In this document: positions 7,436-19,200 of the stretch, one piece after another
Layout of the letters: every line of letters begins with the position of its first letter
Position numbering within the stretch: position 1 is the stretch's first letter
NCBI GenBank assembly: GCA_946402335.1
Contig: CAMIWE010000006.1
Location: 1 to 53,132 of the forward strand
From: an uncultured Lachnoclostridium sp.
GTDB lineage: Bacteria > Bacillota > Clostridia > Lachnospirales > Lachnospiraceae
Length of the DNA stretch: 53,132 nucleotides
Direction of reading: 5' to 3'
Position numbers and translations under genes: made by a program
The notes under the pieces: model-generated
The model's input: the letters and a program-made list of their open reading frames with translations, nothing else
What the model was told of the DNA's origin: nothing
Database searches by the model: none

Positions 7436-8485
7436 TCAATAGATGATCTGCAGGTCATCCGTAAGATTCCAGGATTCGAGGTCCATTAACGGCTTCCGCT
7501 CTGTAATCCATTCCTCCCGATAAGTAATCCCAAGGCTTTTCCGCTCATCATCGGTCAGGTACTCTTCCGGTACGAAGAACTCCTCGTACGTCCGGATTTC
7601 CTCGCGGGTCTCTCCGGTGGCCCCCTCTACCCTCACGGATTTCAGCAGATTTCCTTTTCCGTCGTAAACATATTGAATCTGATAAACGCCGTGCCAACTC
7701 GTCGACCAATGATCCTCGAGAACAAGGTTTCCATCGCCGTCATACGTATATGTCGCGGTTTCCGTATTATAGCCGTTCTTCGTGGTCTTTGCCGAAATCA
7801 GCTGCCCCCAGTCGTCATATGTAAAGTAGCATACGCGGAGTACCTCCCCGTCTTCCTTATAATCCGTCCGGATCACGGTATTCCCGTCATAAGTAAAGCA
7901 GCTGCGGCGGTCCGGAAGCAATTCTGTATTATACCCTTTCTCAACCAGTCTGCCATCTTCGTCAAACTGCTCGTACTCTGTCTCGCTCAAATCTACGACC
8001 ACTGTCACGCCGTTACGCACCGTAAACGAATTCCATCGGATTGCACCCGGCCATATATAATCCACGCCCCCGTGACCGTCGGTCGTAAGATATTCATGCG
8101 CTTCCGGCACCTCTTCCTCCCATTCATCATTGTTCTGCCGATGGAAAATCTTCACAAGCTTCCCGGATTCGTCATAATAGAAATGTTCGATATAGGTCCC
8201 GTAATTCGAGGAGAGATCCGGCAAAGTCTCCCGAAACCTTCCCTCTTTAACGATCTCAACGATACGCCCGCACTCGTCATACTTATAGGTGGCGGTCGTA
8301 TCCGGCGTCGTCCACTGAATCAGCCGTTTCACCTTATAAATCTTTCCGCCGGCCTCCGAAGTATCGGCGGCATTGGCCCGCGCCGCGTCATTCTTCCCCA
8401 AAACAGCCGTAAGCAGAAACGCCTCCGCAACAAGCACCACGCTGCAGATTGCAACAACCAGAATTCTCAACGTCTTACTTTTCAT
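7436..8485 (-). CDS. Exported YD-repeat (Rhs-like) protein, paralogue 1
   Basis: A 349-residue protein starting at the ATG of MKSKTLRILVVAIC (8485), with a purine-rich ribosome-binding site. Residues 1-30 are a signal peptide or signal anchor; no lipobox is evident. The rest is a series of short YD-type repeats such as YDECGRIVEIV, YYDESGKLVKI, YEQFDEDGRLVEKGY, FTYDDWGQLISAK, YTYDGDGNLV and YVYDGKGNLLKSV. This is the pattern of Rhs/YD beta-strand repeats, but the protein is far too short for an Rhs toxin shell and has no toxin tail. It is paralogous to the next gene (8642-9697) with the same length and ending, and more distantly to 33363-34610. 156 bases separate it from paralogue 2; I see no clear promoter or terminator there. 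Role unknown; it is probably exposed at the cell surface. Confidence 0.75.
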   Translation of the reverse strand: MKSKTLRILVVAICSVVLVAEAFLLTAVLGKNDAARANAADTSEAGGKIYKVKRLIQWTTPDTTATYKYDECGRIVEIVKEGRFRETLPDLSSNYGTYIEHFYYDESGKLVKIFHRQNNDEWEEEVPEAHEYLTTDGHGGVDYIWPGAIRWNSFTVRNGVTVVVDLSETEYEQFDEDGRLVEKGYNTELLPDRRSCFTYDGNTVIRTDYKEDGEVLRVCYFTYDDWGQLISAKTTKNGYNTETATYTYDGDGNLVLEDHWSTSWHGVYQIQYVYDGKGNLLKSVRVEGATGETREEIRTYEEFFVPEEYLTDDERKSLGITYREEWITERKPLMDLESWNLTDDLQIIY

Positions 8486-8641
8486 AACTTTCCCCCCACA
8501 CTTGAACCATTCAACCACCTGTCGCTTCTCTCCTTTACGGCAAATGTGGATCTGACGCGATGGCCTATCCACACACATCCACGGTTGGAAGCGGTTTGCT
8601 ATAAGTAGAATGAATGAGAGGGGTGGGGAGGTCACAAAAAG

Positions 8642-9697
8642 TCAATACATGATAGAACAGTCATCTGCAAGATTCCAGGATACAAAATTAACTGTCGTCT
8701 CCTTTTCCGCAATCAGACTTGGATTATAGGTTAATCCAAAACTTTTCCGTTCATCCTCGGTCAGATACTCTTCCTTCACAATGAATGTCTTGTACTTTCT
8801 GGCTTCTTCCGATATAATCCCCCGGGTTTTTTCGTATTTTTCTATAGTCAACAAATTTCCATTCTCATCGTAAGAATAATGTGTTCGATAATCTCCGCCA
8901 ACTTTTGTCCCCCAATATTCCTGAAGAATTATATTGTCATTTTCATCATACCCATATTCATACACTTCGATTTCCTGATCTTCCTTCATGGTTTTCGCCA
9001 GGACAAGCCTTCCCAAATCGTCAAACTCAAACCGGCAAACTCTCATCATTTCCCCGTTCTTATCATAGTCCTCCCTGATAACCGTATTTCCTTCATATGT
9101 AAAGTAACTATGACGGCCCTTAACAAGCGTCCCCAGTTTATACTCCTTTTCAATCAATCTGCCTTCCTCATCATATTTCTCCGGATCCACGTCGTTTAGA
9201 TTTGTGACTTTCTCATCAGAATCCGTAGTGACTGATTGGGATACCTCCCCGGGACTTAGATTGTAGTAGTAAACACCCCCATGATAATCGACCCTAAGAA
9301 CCTTGTTAACACAAGCTGTCTCGTCCTCCTCCCATTCGGAATTATTTTCCTTATACGAAGCCTTCACAAGTTTTCCATCGTTATCATAAAAGTAATTCTC
9401 TATACGGATTCCGTAATCCGAGTCAGAACCAGGCAAAGCCTCCCGAAAATGTCCATTCTTAACGATTTCCGTGATTCGACCGAATTCGTCATACCGAAGT
9501 GTAGCAGTCGTACTTGGAGTCGTCCATTGAACCACCCTTTTCACTATGTAAACCTTGTCTTTCTCCTCCTGAACAGAATCATCCATTGCCGGGGCAGCAC
9601 TCTTCTTGCCGAAGATTATCCCAAGCAAAATCGCCTCTGTCACAATCACAATGCCGCAGATTGCGATAATCAGGAGTCTTAAGTTCTTACTTTTCAT
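8642..9697 (-). CDS. Exported YD-repeat (Rhs-like) protein, paralogue 2
   Basis: A 351-residue protein starting at 9697 (MKSKNLRLLIIAICG), with an AGGGAG ribosome-binding site 8 bases upstream. The N-terminal hydrophobic segment (residues about 5-28) is a signal peptide or anchor. YD-type repeats follow (LRYDEFGRITEIVK, YFYDNDGKLVKASY, YDEEGRLIEKEY, FEFDDLGRLVLAK, YGYDENDNIILQEY, YSYDENGNLLTIEKY). The C terminus SWNLADDCSIMY matches SWNLTDDLQIIY of paralogue 1, and the two are an evident tandem duplication that has diverged. It is more AT-rich than paralogue 1. It lies downstream, on the same strand, of the toxin-immunity pair, separated by about 300 bases. Function unknown. Confidence 0.75.
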   Translation of the reverse strand: MKSKNLRLLIIAICGIVIVTEAILLGIIFGKKSAAPAMDDSVQEEKDKVYIVKRVVQWTTPSTTATLRYDEFGRITEIVKNGHFREALPGSDSDYGIRIENYFYDNDGKLVKASYKENNSEWEEDETACVNKVLRVDYHGGVYYYNLSPGEVSQSVTTDSDEKVTNLNDVDPEKYDEEGRLIEKEYKLGTLVKGRHSYFTYEGNTVIREDYDKNGEMMRVCRFEFDDLGRLVLAKTMKEDQEIEVYEYGYDENDNIILQEYWGTKVGGDYRTHYSYDENGNLLTIEKYEKTRGIISEEARKYKTFIVKEEYLTEDERKSFGLTYNPSLIAEKETTVNFVSWNLADDCSIMY

Positions 9698-9853
9698 GGT
9701 ATTCTCCCTGCACGAAAGCATTCCCATCTGTTTTTCTTTCGACAATGAATCCGAAAAATCTATGCCATCATGCACACTTTAGATATTCTTTTATTTCATT
9801 TGAAGAATGGAATGGATGGGTTGCCACAAGAATATAAACATCCTCTCCAAAAT

Positions 9854-9894
9854 GGCAAAGCCATACGAAGATAATTTCTTCGAATGGCTCTGCC
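9854..9894 (-). terminator. Imperfect hairpin downstream of the toxin-immunity pair
   Basis: Between the immunity-like gene and the YD-repeat gene an inverted repeat pairs GGCAAAGCCAT with ATGGCTCTGCC and CGAAG with CTTCG around a 7-base loop. A short T run follows on the minus strand. It is placed about 110 bases after the immunity-like stop and may terminate that transcript. The rest of 9698-10005 is AT-rich and shows no convincing gene; a 25-codon frame at 9901-9978 (minus) has no ribosome-binding site. Confidence 0.4.
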
Positions 9895-10005
9895 AACAAC
9901 TCATTTTTCACTTATAACACTGCGAGTTTTACGACCATTATATTCACATGCTTCATAAGAAACATCTATAAATGTCATATCACAAGATTACGTTTCCCCA
10001 AGAAC

Positions 10006-10245
10006 TCAATAACCAGATAACTCTTTATTGATTTCAATGTCCATAAAGATAGCGTCACATATTTCATCTTCGGTACCACGTATTTCCCAGGTATTTTGCC
10101 TTTCATCTATATTTCTTTCTACCCATTCGAGGCCATCCTGGTAGCAACTGATTGATCCGATTTGATTCGATGGTTCTCCTAAAAAAACATTTAATTTCTT
10201 CAGGTCCAATTCTTTTGTCCTTTCAATCAATTCTTTATATGTCAT
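10006..10245 (-). CDS. Small acidic protein, probable immunity protein to the TNT-like toxin
   Basis: A 79-residue acidic cytoplasmic protein, MTYKELIERTKELDLKK at its start, without signal peptide or membrane segment. A pattern of short strands followed by an acidic helix (FLGEPSNQIGSISCY, then a TWEIRGTEDEICDAIFMDI segment) resembles small immunity proteins of polymorphic toxin loci; I cannot name the family with certainty. Position is the main evidence: it starts 13 bases after the stop of the giant toxin gene, and its ribosome-binding site TAGGAGG includes that TAG stop, so translation of the two is coupled. In known TNT systems a dedicated small protein binds the toxin in the cytosol and blocks NAD+ hydrolysis. 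That this gene does so here is inference. Confidence 0.65.
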   Translation of the reverse strand: MTYKELIERTKELDLKKLNVFLGEPSNQIGSISCYQDGLEWVERNIDERQNTWEIRGTEDEICDAIFMDIEINKELSGY

Positions 10246-10258
10246 TCTCTTTAACCTC

Positions 10259-13200
10259 CTAATAAATCACTCCAATTTTATGAAGAGAGTTTTGACTCAG
10301 AGCAGTATTATATTGGTCGGCGCCACCACAACATATTACCTCCCCGTTCTCACCTAATAAGGGAGCAACATATCCGTGTACCCCATATATAGTAAACTCT
10401 TCATCGCAACCAAGAGCATTACGAACAGTTGCAAAATCACCTTCCTGAAGTACTGTATATCTAACATAATAGCAACTCACGTCTGAAGCCGTAGCTTTTA
10501 CAAGTTGCGTACCTCTTTCTTGATTCATTTCATCAATTATTCGATTCAGTTCTTTTAATGCACCATCCGGATTGCTTTCATATAATCTTATAGCATCGAT
10601 TACATCAAAATACCTATCCGTATCGAAATGCATCAATTGGTCCTTTTCAGGAATATAGACCTTTGGCACCGCTCTTTCATCTAATGTAGGAATCTTCCCA
10701 TTTTCTGTTTTAGACGTGTAATTGTAACCGTTGTAATTATTTCCATACCGATATGCCACATCTGGTAATGCCAGTGTACCTTCACCTCTTCCTAACGGCA
10801 TAATCTCTTTATGGATATCCAATCCCATCGGACAACCTGAGTTTGCATCAGGATAACGGATTTCAAAAGGTGCATATTTTCCTTTACTCCAGTCGCTGTA
10901 ATCGGGGTTAGCCACAGCTCTTGCATCAGACGGAACATCCTTACTGTTCCGTTTTGCTTCCGTTCCAAGATCACTTCTGTTAAGTTTCTCGACACATTGT
11001 TTTGCGGCTTCAACTTTCTGCTGATTCGTTTTAGTCGTATCGGAATAAATAGCATCTATTTCTTCATTGTATTCCTCCACGGAACGATAGTACTGTGACT
11101 GTTCGAATAACACTTCTGACAAATCGAGTGTTGCAGAATTCTTTCGCTCTCCGTTTTGTTTAGCATACCATTCGATATAGATTTGTTGCCCATCTATTGT
11201 GATATCATATGCTTTAAAGTCTTCATTTGCATATACTCTCTCAAGATAATTTAAATCATCATAACGCAATCCTGCAAAAGGAAGAAATTCATTTTCTTCA
11301 GTATATGCGCTACCCACAAATCTACCCACAGGAACAATCCCCGTGATATCACTTACAAAGAATATATCGGCCCCATTTAATTCTGCCTTTGTATCAGGAA
11401 CATAAACCCATTCATATACACGAATTGACCCATCTAAAGATTCAATTGGAATATACTGATCTCTTCTGATTATCCTTTCGAAGCTGTTAAACTCGATTCG
11501 ATCAATTGTATCTTGCAGTTCTTCTTTGGATGTCAGTTTTTTCCATTTCCCTATGCCGTGTTCAAAAGGCGGATTATTCAGATCAGGATGTGTCGTATAA
11601 GATTTGACTTTTATCATATCTCGTTTATCAGCCCCTCTACCATTATATTCAACATAAATAGTAGAAGGTCCATAAACTATACCCGCCGACCTTTCCAATC
11701 GAATATCTTTAAATCCATCAATATATCCTTCCAAACTCGTATAATTAATATTCACATAAAACTTATCCAGAATGATTCCAGCTACTTCTGTTCCGATACT
11801 CGCACCAACATTTCCCCAGAACGGAAGATAAATTGATGCAATAATCTTTCCAAGTTTAAGACTTCCCTTTGCCAATCCTCTCCAATCAAACGGACTAATC
11901 TTTTGCTCATACATTTGCAGAACTCTAGCTGAAAAGACTTCATGGCATCTTTGTTTCCAAGCCTCATCTATAGAGATACCGCCACTGTTTTGCTTTACTT
12001 CCGCAATCGTTCCAGTTTTGAAATACTCATCCGTCAAACAGAGGACTGCTTTATAGTCTCCATTGACATATCCTTCCCAGACATAACTATTTAATTCACT
12101 TGGCTTAATTGTCGCATTATTGTTAACAAAGTAATTATTGAAGAAAAGGTTTTTCGCCCCAGGGAAAAGAGTATTCAAAATACTCTCATAATCAAAATCC
12201 TCATCCTCCAACCACAATCCATCACCATTATTATATCCGAAAAACACTCGGTTACTGTATACATCGAAAGCAGAAATATCAACTATTTCTCCATCAATAA
12301 TATCTACTCTAAGTGACTTGGAATGGTTTTCATCTATTATGCCACACTCTCGGATAATACCCAACTCTTGTAAAAACTGTTTTCCAACTTCAGTTGATTC
12401 CGGATATCCCTCACTAATGGCTGATATGAAAAGATACTGAACTGCAGGAGTAGCGCTATTTTTGATTTTTCTATAATCAGAAATCAGCTTGGAAAATTCT
12501 TTTCCCAACGCGTATTCACGAATTTGCCCATCCAAATATTTTAACGCCATTGATTTTCCGGTTCTAATTACTGCGCCGGCAGTTTCCTTCCAAAATTCAA
12601 TGTCTTCAGGAGTGGGTTTTGATTCTGCAATTTCATAAAGAATAGAAGCAAAACTTTTTGAAGCTCGTTCTTTCCATGCATAATCCGGATCACTGGCTCC
12701 TGCAATAGCTGCTTCCATTGATCCAGTCCCAACCTGGTCAGCGGAAAGATACAGCACCGAACATAAGTGATCTCCTAATACTCCAGACCATAATCTGGGT
12801 CTTCCGTCATCAAACAGTGTAGTTTCTCTTGTTCCCCAAATGGCATAAAGATCAATATACTCCTCATCCCAATCGGAAAAATCAATGGGCTCACCGGGAC
12901 GATATATTTTTGTAGGATTATCGGGATCAGTAGCCCAACCAATAAAGCTGATTTCGCTATTATCTGGATCAATCCCATAATACCAACTGTTCGGATTATA
13001 ATCCTTATTTAATGCCTTTATCCAGTGTAGATCGATTACATAACCATTTCCAAGTCCAGCGGCTTTAAAGTCTAAACTATCAGGCATATGGTCTGGATCA
13101 TCATCTTTCGAATTCGTACCATACTCACCTGAATATATCTCATTGTAGTTATGTTCTCCCGTGTATACTATATTTCGAGCATTAGGAAATTTCGGATAAT

Positions 13201-16200
13201 AATCCGCTGTTTCAGGAGTATCAATTTCTCCTGTTTCCGGATTTGGATTAGGGTTCAGGAGGTCAGACTTAATCTGTATATTATAATACTTTTTATATGT
13301 TTCGTTGTTATATTCATACTCAATACAGAAAGAGTCAGTACTATTCGTAGTGAGATTATAGTAATTGCTTGTAAATGACACATTATAAAATTCTAGTTTC
13401 CATACTGCCTCAAGAAAAACAACTTCTTCAGTAGAATAGATAACAGGAGTCTTCTCAATCATTTCATTATTCGGATCCTGTTCTATTCTCCATCCATCAA
13501 TTACATAATCACTTCTATCCCGAGATCCCTCAAGATAATAGTGCCGAATATAAGTTGATTTTCCTGTTGGATATGCATCAAAAATCACCTTATCATCCGC
13601 CTTAAAACGAATAATAAATGTTTCGACATCTCTCCATACTGCATATAGATTAACTGTTCCTTCTTCTCTAAACTGGCTAATATCACAGACACTGTCGTCC
13701 AAGAAATCTGCATACTTTTGATTGGGTCTGAGCGCCCATCCCAGTAATCTCTTTCCGCCTTTTTCCAGCACGTCATAATGGAGTACTTTTGAGTGATCTG
13801 TACTACCATACAGTTTTTCACCAATCGTATTGTCGCCATCGTTGAACACAAGGTGAACAGATGCAGTTATCGGGTAATCTTGTTTCTTCCAGATTGGATA
13901 TAATTCAATTTCTCTGAAGTATTTTTCAACATATACAGGTGCATAGTTGTTCAGATCATACGTAGGGATGATGCTTTCTAAAGCCCGTTCGGCATTAAAG
14001 ATAAGCCATGAAGTGCCTTCACTTAACAAATCCTTAATGAATTCATATTTCTTTCCAATGAAGAAAATTTCCTCTTCTTCAAAAAACGACTGTATATCTA
14101 CTCCGTTATCAGTAACCTTATCCTTATTCCAGGTCCAACCAACTATATCGTATCCTTCTCTGGCAAATACCTCATTTGACAATTCAATTTCTTTCTGATA
14201 ACAATACTCTAATTTTCTTGTTTCATCTCCATATGTATATTTGATTGTAAAAATAGGCTTCCATACGGCGTACATCGTTGTATCATCCAAAGGACAAGGG
14301 ATCTGCTCCCCTGCCTTATACTTTGCCGTAGAAGAATAAGACTCATCGGTCCACCCCTGAAAAGCATAGTCTTTTTTCGTATATACTGCGGGCGATAAAG
14401 TAATTGTATCCCCACTGTATACGATTATGAAGGAATTGCTTCCTTCATTCGTTGTACCTTCTTTGCCATCGTAAGTAACGGAAACAGTATACTTCTTCCA
14501 CACAGCATAAAGCTCTGTATTCTCATAAAATGTATAAGTCTTTCCGTTTTCATACTTAACTGCTGACGCTCTTCTGTCATCAGTCCACCCCAGTAATTTA
14601 CTGCCATCCTTGCTACAATCAGGCGCAATTAACTGAGTCTCGATTCCGTAGGAAACCTCCTGCGTTTCCTCTCCACTTCTTATTATTCCACCATTTAAAT
14701 TGTATGTAATAGTGTACTTATTAGGCTCCCAGACAGCATAGAGTCTAATGGATTTATTCTCTTTGAAAATGTCTCCTGCCTGATACTTTACAGTTCCGTT
14801 TGAAGAAGCCGCCCATCCCTTAAAGGTATAGTTTGACCTGGAAGGCTTTGATGTCGGAAGTGTCAAATCAGTTCCGTGAATCTTGTTCTGTCTTGTAAAT
14901 TCACGGTTAGATCCGTCATTCATATCAAATACTACAAGATACTCGGTAGGTTTCCATACCGCATACAATGTAATATTACCGCTAAACCCTACGCCGGTCT
15001 GGCCAGCCGTATATGCCGCTGACGTTGCGTTCTTGTTGGTTGACCAGCCGATAAAAGTACACCCGGTTTTGGTATAACAGCTGTCATTGATCGTTACCGT
15101 GGTTCCAGCATAGAATTCCTGCGATGCCGAAGGCACATTAGGTCCGGTTGCTCCCGTTCCGCCGTTTCCGTCGTAAATAATCGTATATTTGATACGTTTC
15201 CAAACAGCATACAGACGTGCCGAAGAGTTGCCCGTGTATGTTGCTCCCGCGGCATATGTTGCCGTAGTTGCAGAACTGCTTGTTGCCCAGCCAAGGAACT
15301 CGTAATATGTTCTCTCAGGCGCGGTTTCGGGCAGAGTTATACTTGTTCCGTGTAACTTTTTCAGACTCGTATAATCCTTGCCGCTGCCGTCGTTCATATC
15401 AAAGAAAATCGTATATTCGTTAGTCTTCCATACGGCATACAGTGTGATGTCTCCATCAAACTTCACACCGCTCTGTCCAGCGGTATATGCTGCTGACGTT
15501 GCGTTCTTGTTGGTTGACCAGCCGATAAAAGTACGACCGGTTTTGGTATAACAACTGTCATTGATCGTTACAGTGGTTCCTGCATAGAATTCCTGTGATG
15601 CCGAAGGTACATTAGGTCCGGTTGCTCCCGTTCCGCCATTTCCGTCGTATGTAATTGTATATCTGATACGTTTCCATACAGCATACAAACGTGCCGAAGA
15701 GTTGCCCGTGTAAGTTGCGCCAGCTGCATATGTAGCCGTAGTAGCAGAACTGCTTGTTGCCCAGCCAAGGAACTCATAGTATGTTCTCTCGGGCGTAGCT
15801 GTAGGCAGAGTTATACTTGTTCCATGTAACTTTTTCAGACTCGTATAATCCTTACCGCTGCCGTCGTTCATATCAAGGAAAATAGTATATTCATTTGTTT
15901 TCCATACGGCATACAGTGTGGTGTTTCCGTCGAACTTCACTCCGGTCTGACCTGCAGTATAGGTTGCCGTCGTTGCATTCTTGTTCGTCGACCAGCCGAT
16001 AAAGGTGCAGCCCGTTTTGGTATAGCAGCTGTCATTGATCGTTACAGCATTACCGGCAAGGAATTCCTGTGATGCTGACGGCACATTCGCTCCGGTCGCT
16101 CCCGTTCCGCCGTTTCCGTTATAGCTAATCGTATATCTGATACGCTTCCATACAGCATACAGACGTGTAGACGCATTGCCCGTGTACGTTGCTCCTGCTG

Positions 16201-19200
16201 CATATGTTGCAGTGGTAGCAGAACTGCTTGTTGCCCAGCCAAGGAACTCATAGTATGTTCTCTCAGGTATAGTCGTAGGCAGAGTTATACTCGTCCCGTG
16301 CATCTTTTTCAGGCTCTTGTAATCCTTGCCACTACCGTCGTTCATATCAAGGAAAATCGTATACTCATTAGTTTTCCATACAGCATAAAGAATAACATCC
16401 CCGCTGAACTTTACGCCGGTCTGGCCAGCCGTATAGGTTGCCGAAGTTGCATTCTTGTCGGTTGACCAACCAACAAAAGTGCAGCCGGTCTTCGTATAAC
16501 AGCTATCGTTAATCGTTACGGGAGTTCCATAAACATAGGTTTGCGAAGCAGAAGGAACATTCGGGCCTGTTGCTCCGGTTCCACCGTTTCCGTTGTAAGA
16601 AATCGAATACGTATTGGGCTTCCATACTGCATACAAAGTTACAGCCGTATTGCTCGTATAGGAACCACCGGCCGAATAAGTTGCCGTCGTTGCGGTGCTG
16701 GATGTTGCCCAGCCAAGGAAGGTATAATACGTTCTTTTAGGTTCCGTTGCAGAAAGGGTCAATGTCTGTCCGTGTATCTTCTTCTGCGTCGCAGGTGCTC
16801 CGCTTCCTCCGTTAGCGTTAAACGTCACGTTATACTCAACGAGTTTCCATACAGCGTATAATCTGACAGATGCATTGTTCGTATAGCTTGCTCCGGAAGC
16901 ATATACTACACTTCCGGTTGCCGAGGTTGCCCATCCCTCGAACGTGTAATTTGTTCTTTTAGGCATAGAACTAGTCAGAGTCAGACTGGTGCCGTGAACC
17001 TTCGTCTGTCTCGTAAACTCTTGATTGCTGCCATCGTTCATATCGAATACAACAATGTATTCAGTAGTTTTCCATACGGCATACAGCGTGGTATTTCCAG
17101 TGAACTTCACACCGGTCTGACCCGCTGTATAGGTTGCCGTGGTTGCATTCTTGTCGAGTGACCAGCCAATAAATGTACAGCCGGTCTTCGTATAGCAGCT
17201 GTCATTGATCGTTACAGCATTACCGGCATAGAAATCCTGGGATGCTGAAGGTACATTTGCTCCGGTTGCTCCCGTTCCGCCGTTTCCGTCGTATGTAATC
17301 GTATATCTGATACGTTTCCATACAGCATACAGACGCGTAGTTGCATTTCCGGTATAGGTTGCACCCGCTGCATATGTTGCAGTTGTAGCGGAACTGCTTG
17401 CAGACCAGCCAAGGAATTCATAGTTGGTTCTGGTAGGTTTCGTTGTAGGCAGGGTCAGATTAACTCCATGAGTCTTCGACAGGCTCTTGTAATTCGTACC
17501 GCTGCCGTCATTCATGTCAAGGATAATTGTATATACGTTAGCTTTCCAAACCGCATACAACGTAACGTTCCCGCTGAACTTCACACCGGTCTGGCCAGCC
17601 GTATAGGTTGCCGTAGTGGCATTCTTGTCAGTTGACCAGCCAGTGAATGTGTAGCCGGTCTTCGTATAGCAACTGTCATTGATTGTTACAGCATTTCCGG
17701 CATAGTAATCCTGAGATGCCGAGGGAACATTTGCTCCGGTTGCTCCCGTTCCACCATTTCCGTTATAGGAGATTGTATATCTGAGCCGCTTCCACACAGC
17801 ATAAAGACGAGCAGAAGCATTTCCGGTATAGGTTGCACCCGCTGCATATGTCGCCGTCGTGGCAGAACTGCTTGTAGCCCATCCAAGGAACTCATAGTTG
17901 GTTCTGGTGGGTATTGTTGTGGGCAGGGTCATATTGACTCCATGAGTCTTCGACAGACTCTTGTAATTCGTTCCACTGCCGTCATTCATATCAAGATAAA
18001 TTGTATATACGTTAGCTTTCCAAACCGCATACAGGGTAACATTTCCGCTGAACTTCACGCCGGTCTGACCCGCCGTATAATTCGCCGTTGTTGCGCTTGA
18101 GCTGGTTGCCCATCCAACAAACGTGTATCCGCTCTTCGTATAGCAGCTTCCGTTGATTGTTACGGCATTTCCGTAAACATAGTTCTGCGAAGCTGACGGA
18201 ACATTCGCTCCGGTTGCTCCGGTTCCACCGTTTCCGTTATAGGTAATCGTATATGTATTGGGTTTCCATACAGCGTATAGGGTCGCTGTTCCTTCAACCT
18301 TATAGGCCCCACTGGGCGAATATGTTGCAGACGTAGCAGTACTGGATGTTGCCCATCCAAGGAATGTATAATATGTTCTTGTAGGCTTTGTAGGGGAAAG
18401 TGTCAGAGTTTGTCCGTAAATTTTCTTCTGAGCCGAAGGCGCTCCGCTTCCACCGTTTGCATTGAATGACACAGTGTACTCATCGGGTTTCCACACAGCA
18501 TATAATCTGACAGCCGAATTGTTCGTATAGGTTGCTCCGGAACCATAAAGAACACTTCCGCTTGCAGACGTAGCCCAGCCCTGGAAAGAGTAATTTGCTC
18601 TCGTAGGCTTCGATGATGTCAGCGTCAGATTGGTCCCGTGAACCTTTGTCTGTCTTGTGAATTCCTTGTTGCTTCCATCATTCATATCAAACACTACAAG
18701 ATACTCATTCGGTTTCCAAACTGCATAAAGCGTTATATTATCCTCAAACTTTACGCCGGTTTTACCCGCTGCGAAATCTATCGTCGTAGAATTCTTAGTT
18801 TTTGCCCATCCAACAAACGTATATCCGCTTTTTGTATAGCAGCTTCCGTTGATTGTTACAGTCGAACCGTAAGTAAAAGTTTGCGAGGCTGACGGTACAT
18901 TCGGCCCGGTTGCACCCGTTCCCCCGTTTCCGTCATATGTAATCGTATATCTATTAGGATTCCATACTGCTGTAAGCTCAACAGCTGCATTATTGGTATA
19001 ACTCGAACCCGGCGAATAAACAGTTCCGCTTGAAGTCTTCCAACCGCCAAAACTATATTTGCTTCTGGTCGGCGAAGGTAGTTTTAATGCTACAGCATAC
19101 TGCTTTTTCAGGGTAGTTATAGACCCTGTTCCGTCGTTCTGAATCAATTTAACATTATATGTTATTACTTCCCAGATAGCCTTCATGGTGATGTTGGCAT

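Noticed and set aside
7436-9697. Rhs toxin genes
   Set aside because: YD-type repeats are present, but both proteins are only about 350 residues, lack the conserved Rhs core end and any variable toxin tail.
9901-9978. A 25-codon minus-strand frame (MTFIDVSYEACEYNGRK...) downstream of the immunity-like gene
   Set aside because: No ribosome-binding site, no recognisable homology and very short; could be a decayed gene fragment but nothing supports it.
15094-18360. A series of equal-sized alternative frames of about 66-69 codons with exact 474-base spacing inside the toxin gene
   Set aside because: They are other-frame echoes of the tandem repeats; their periodicity follows from the repeats and there are no start signals.
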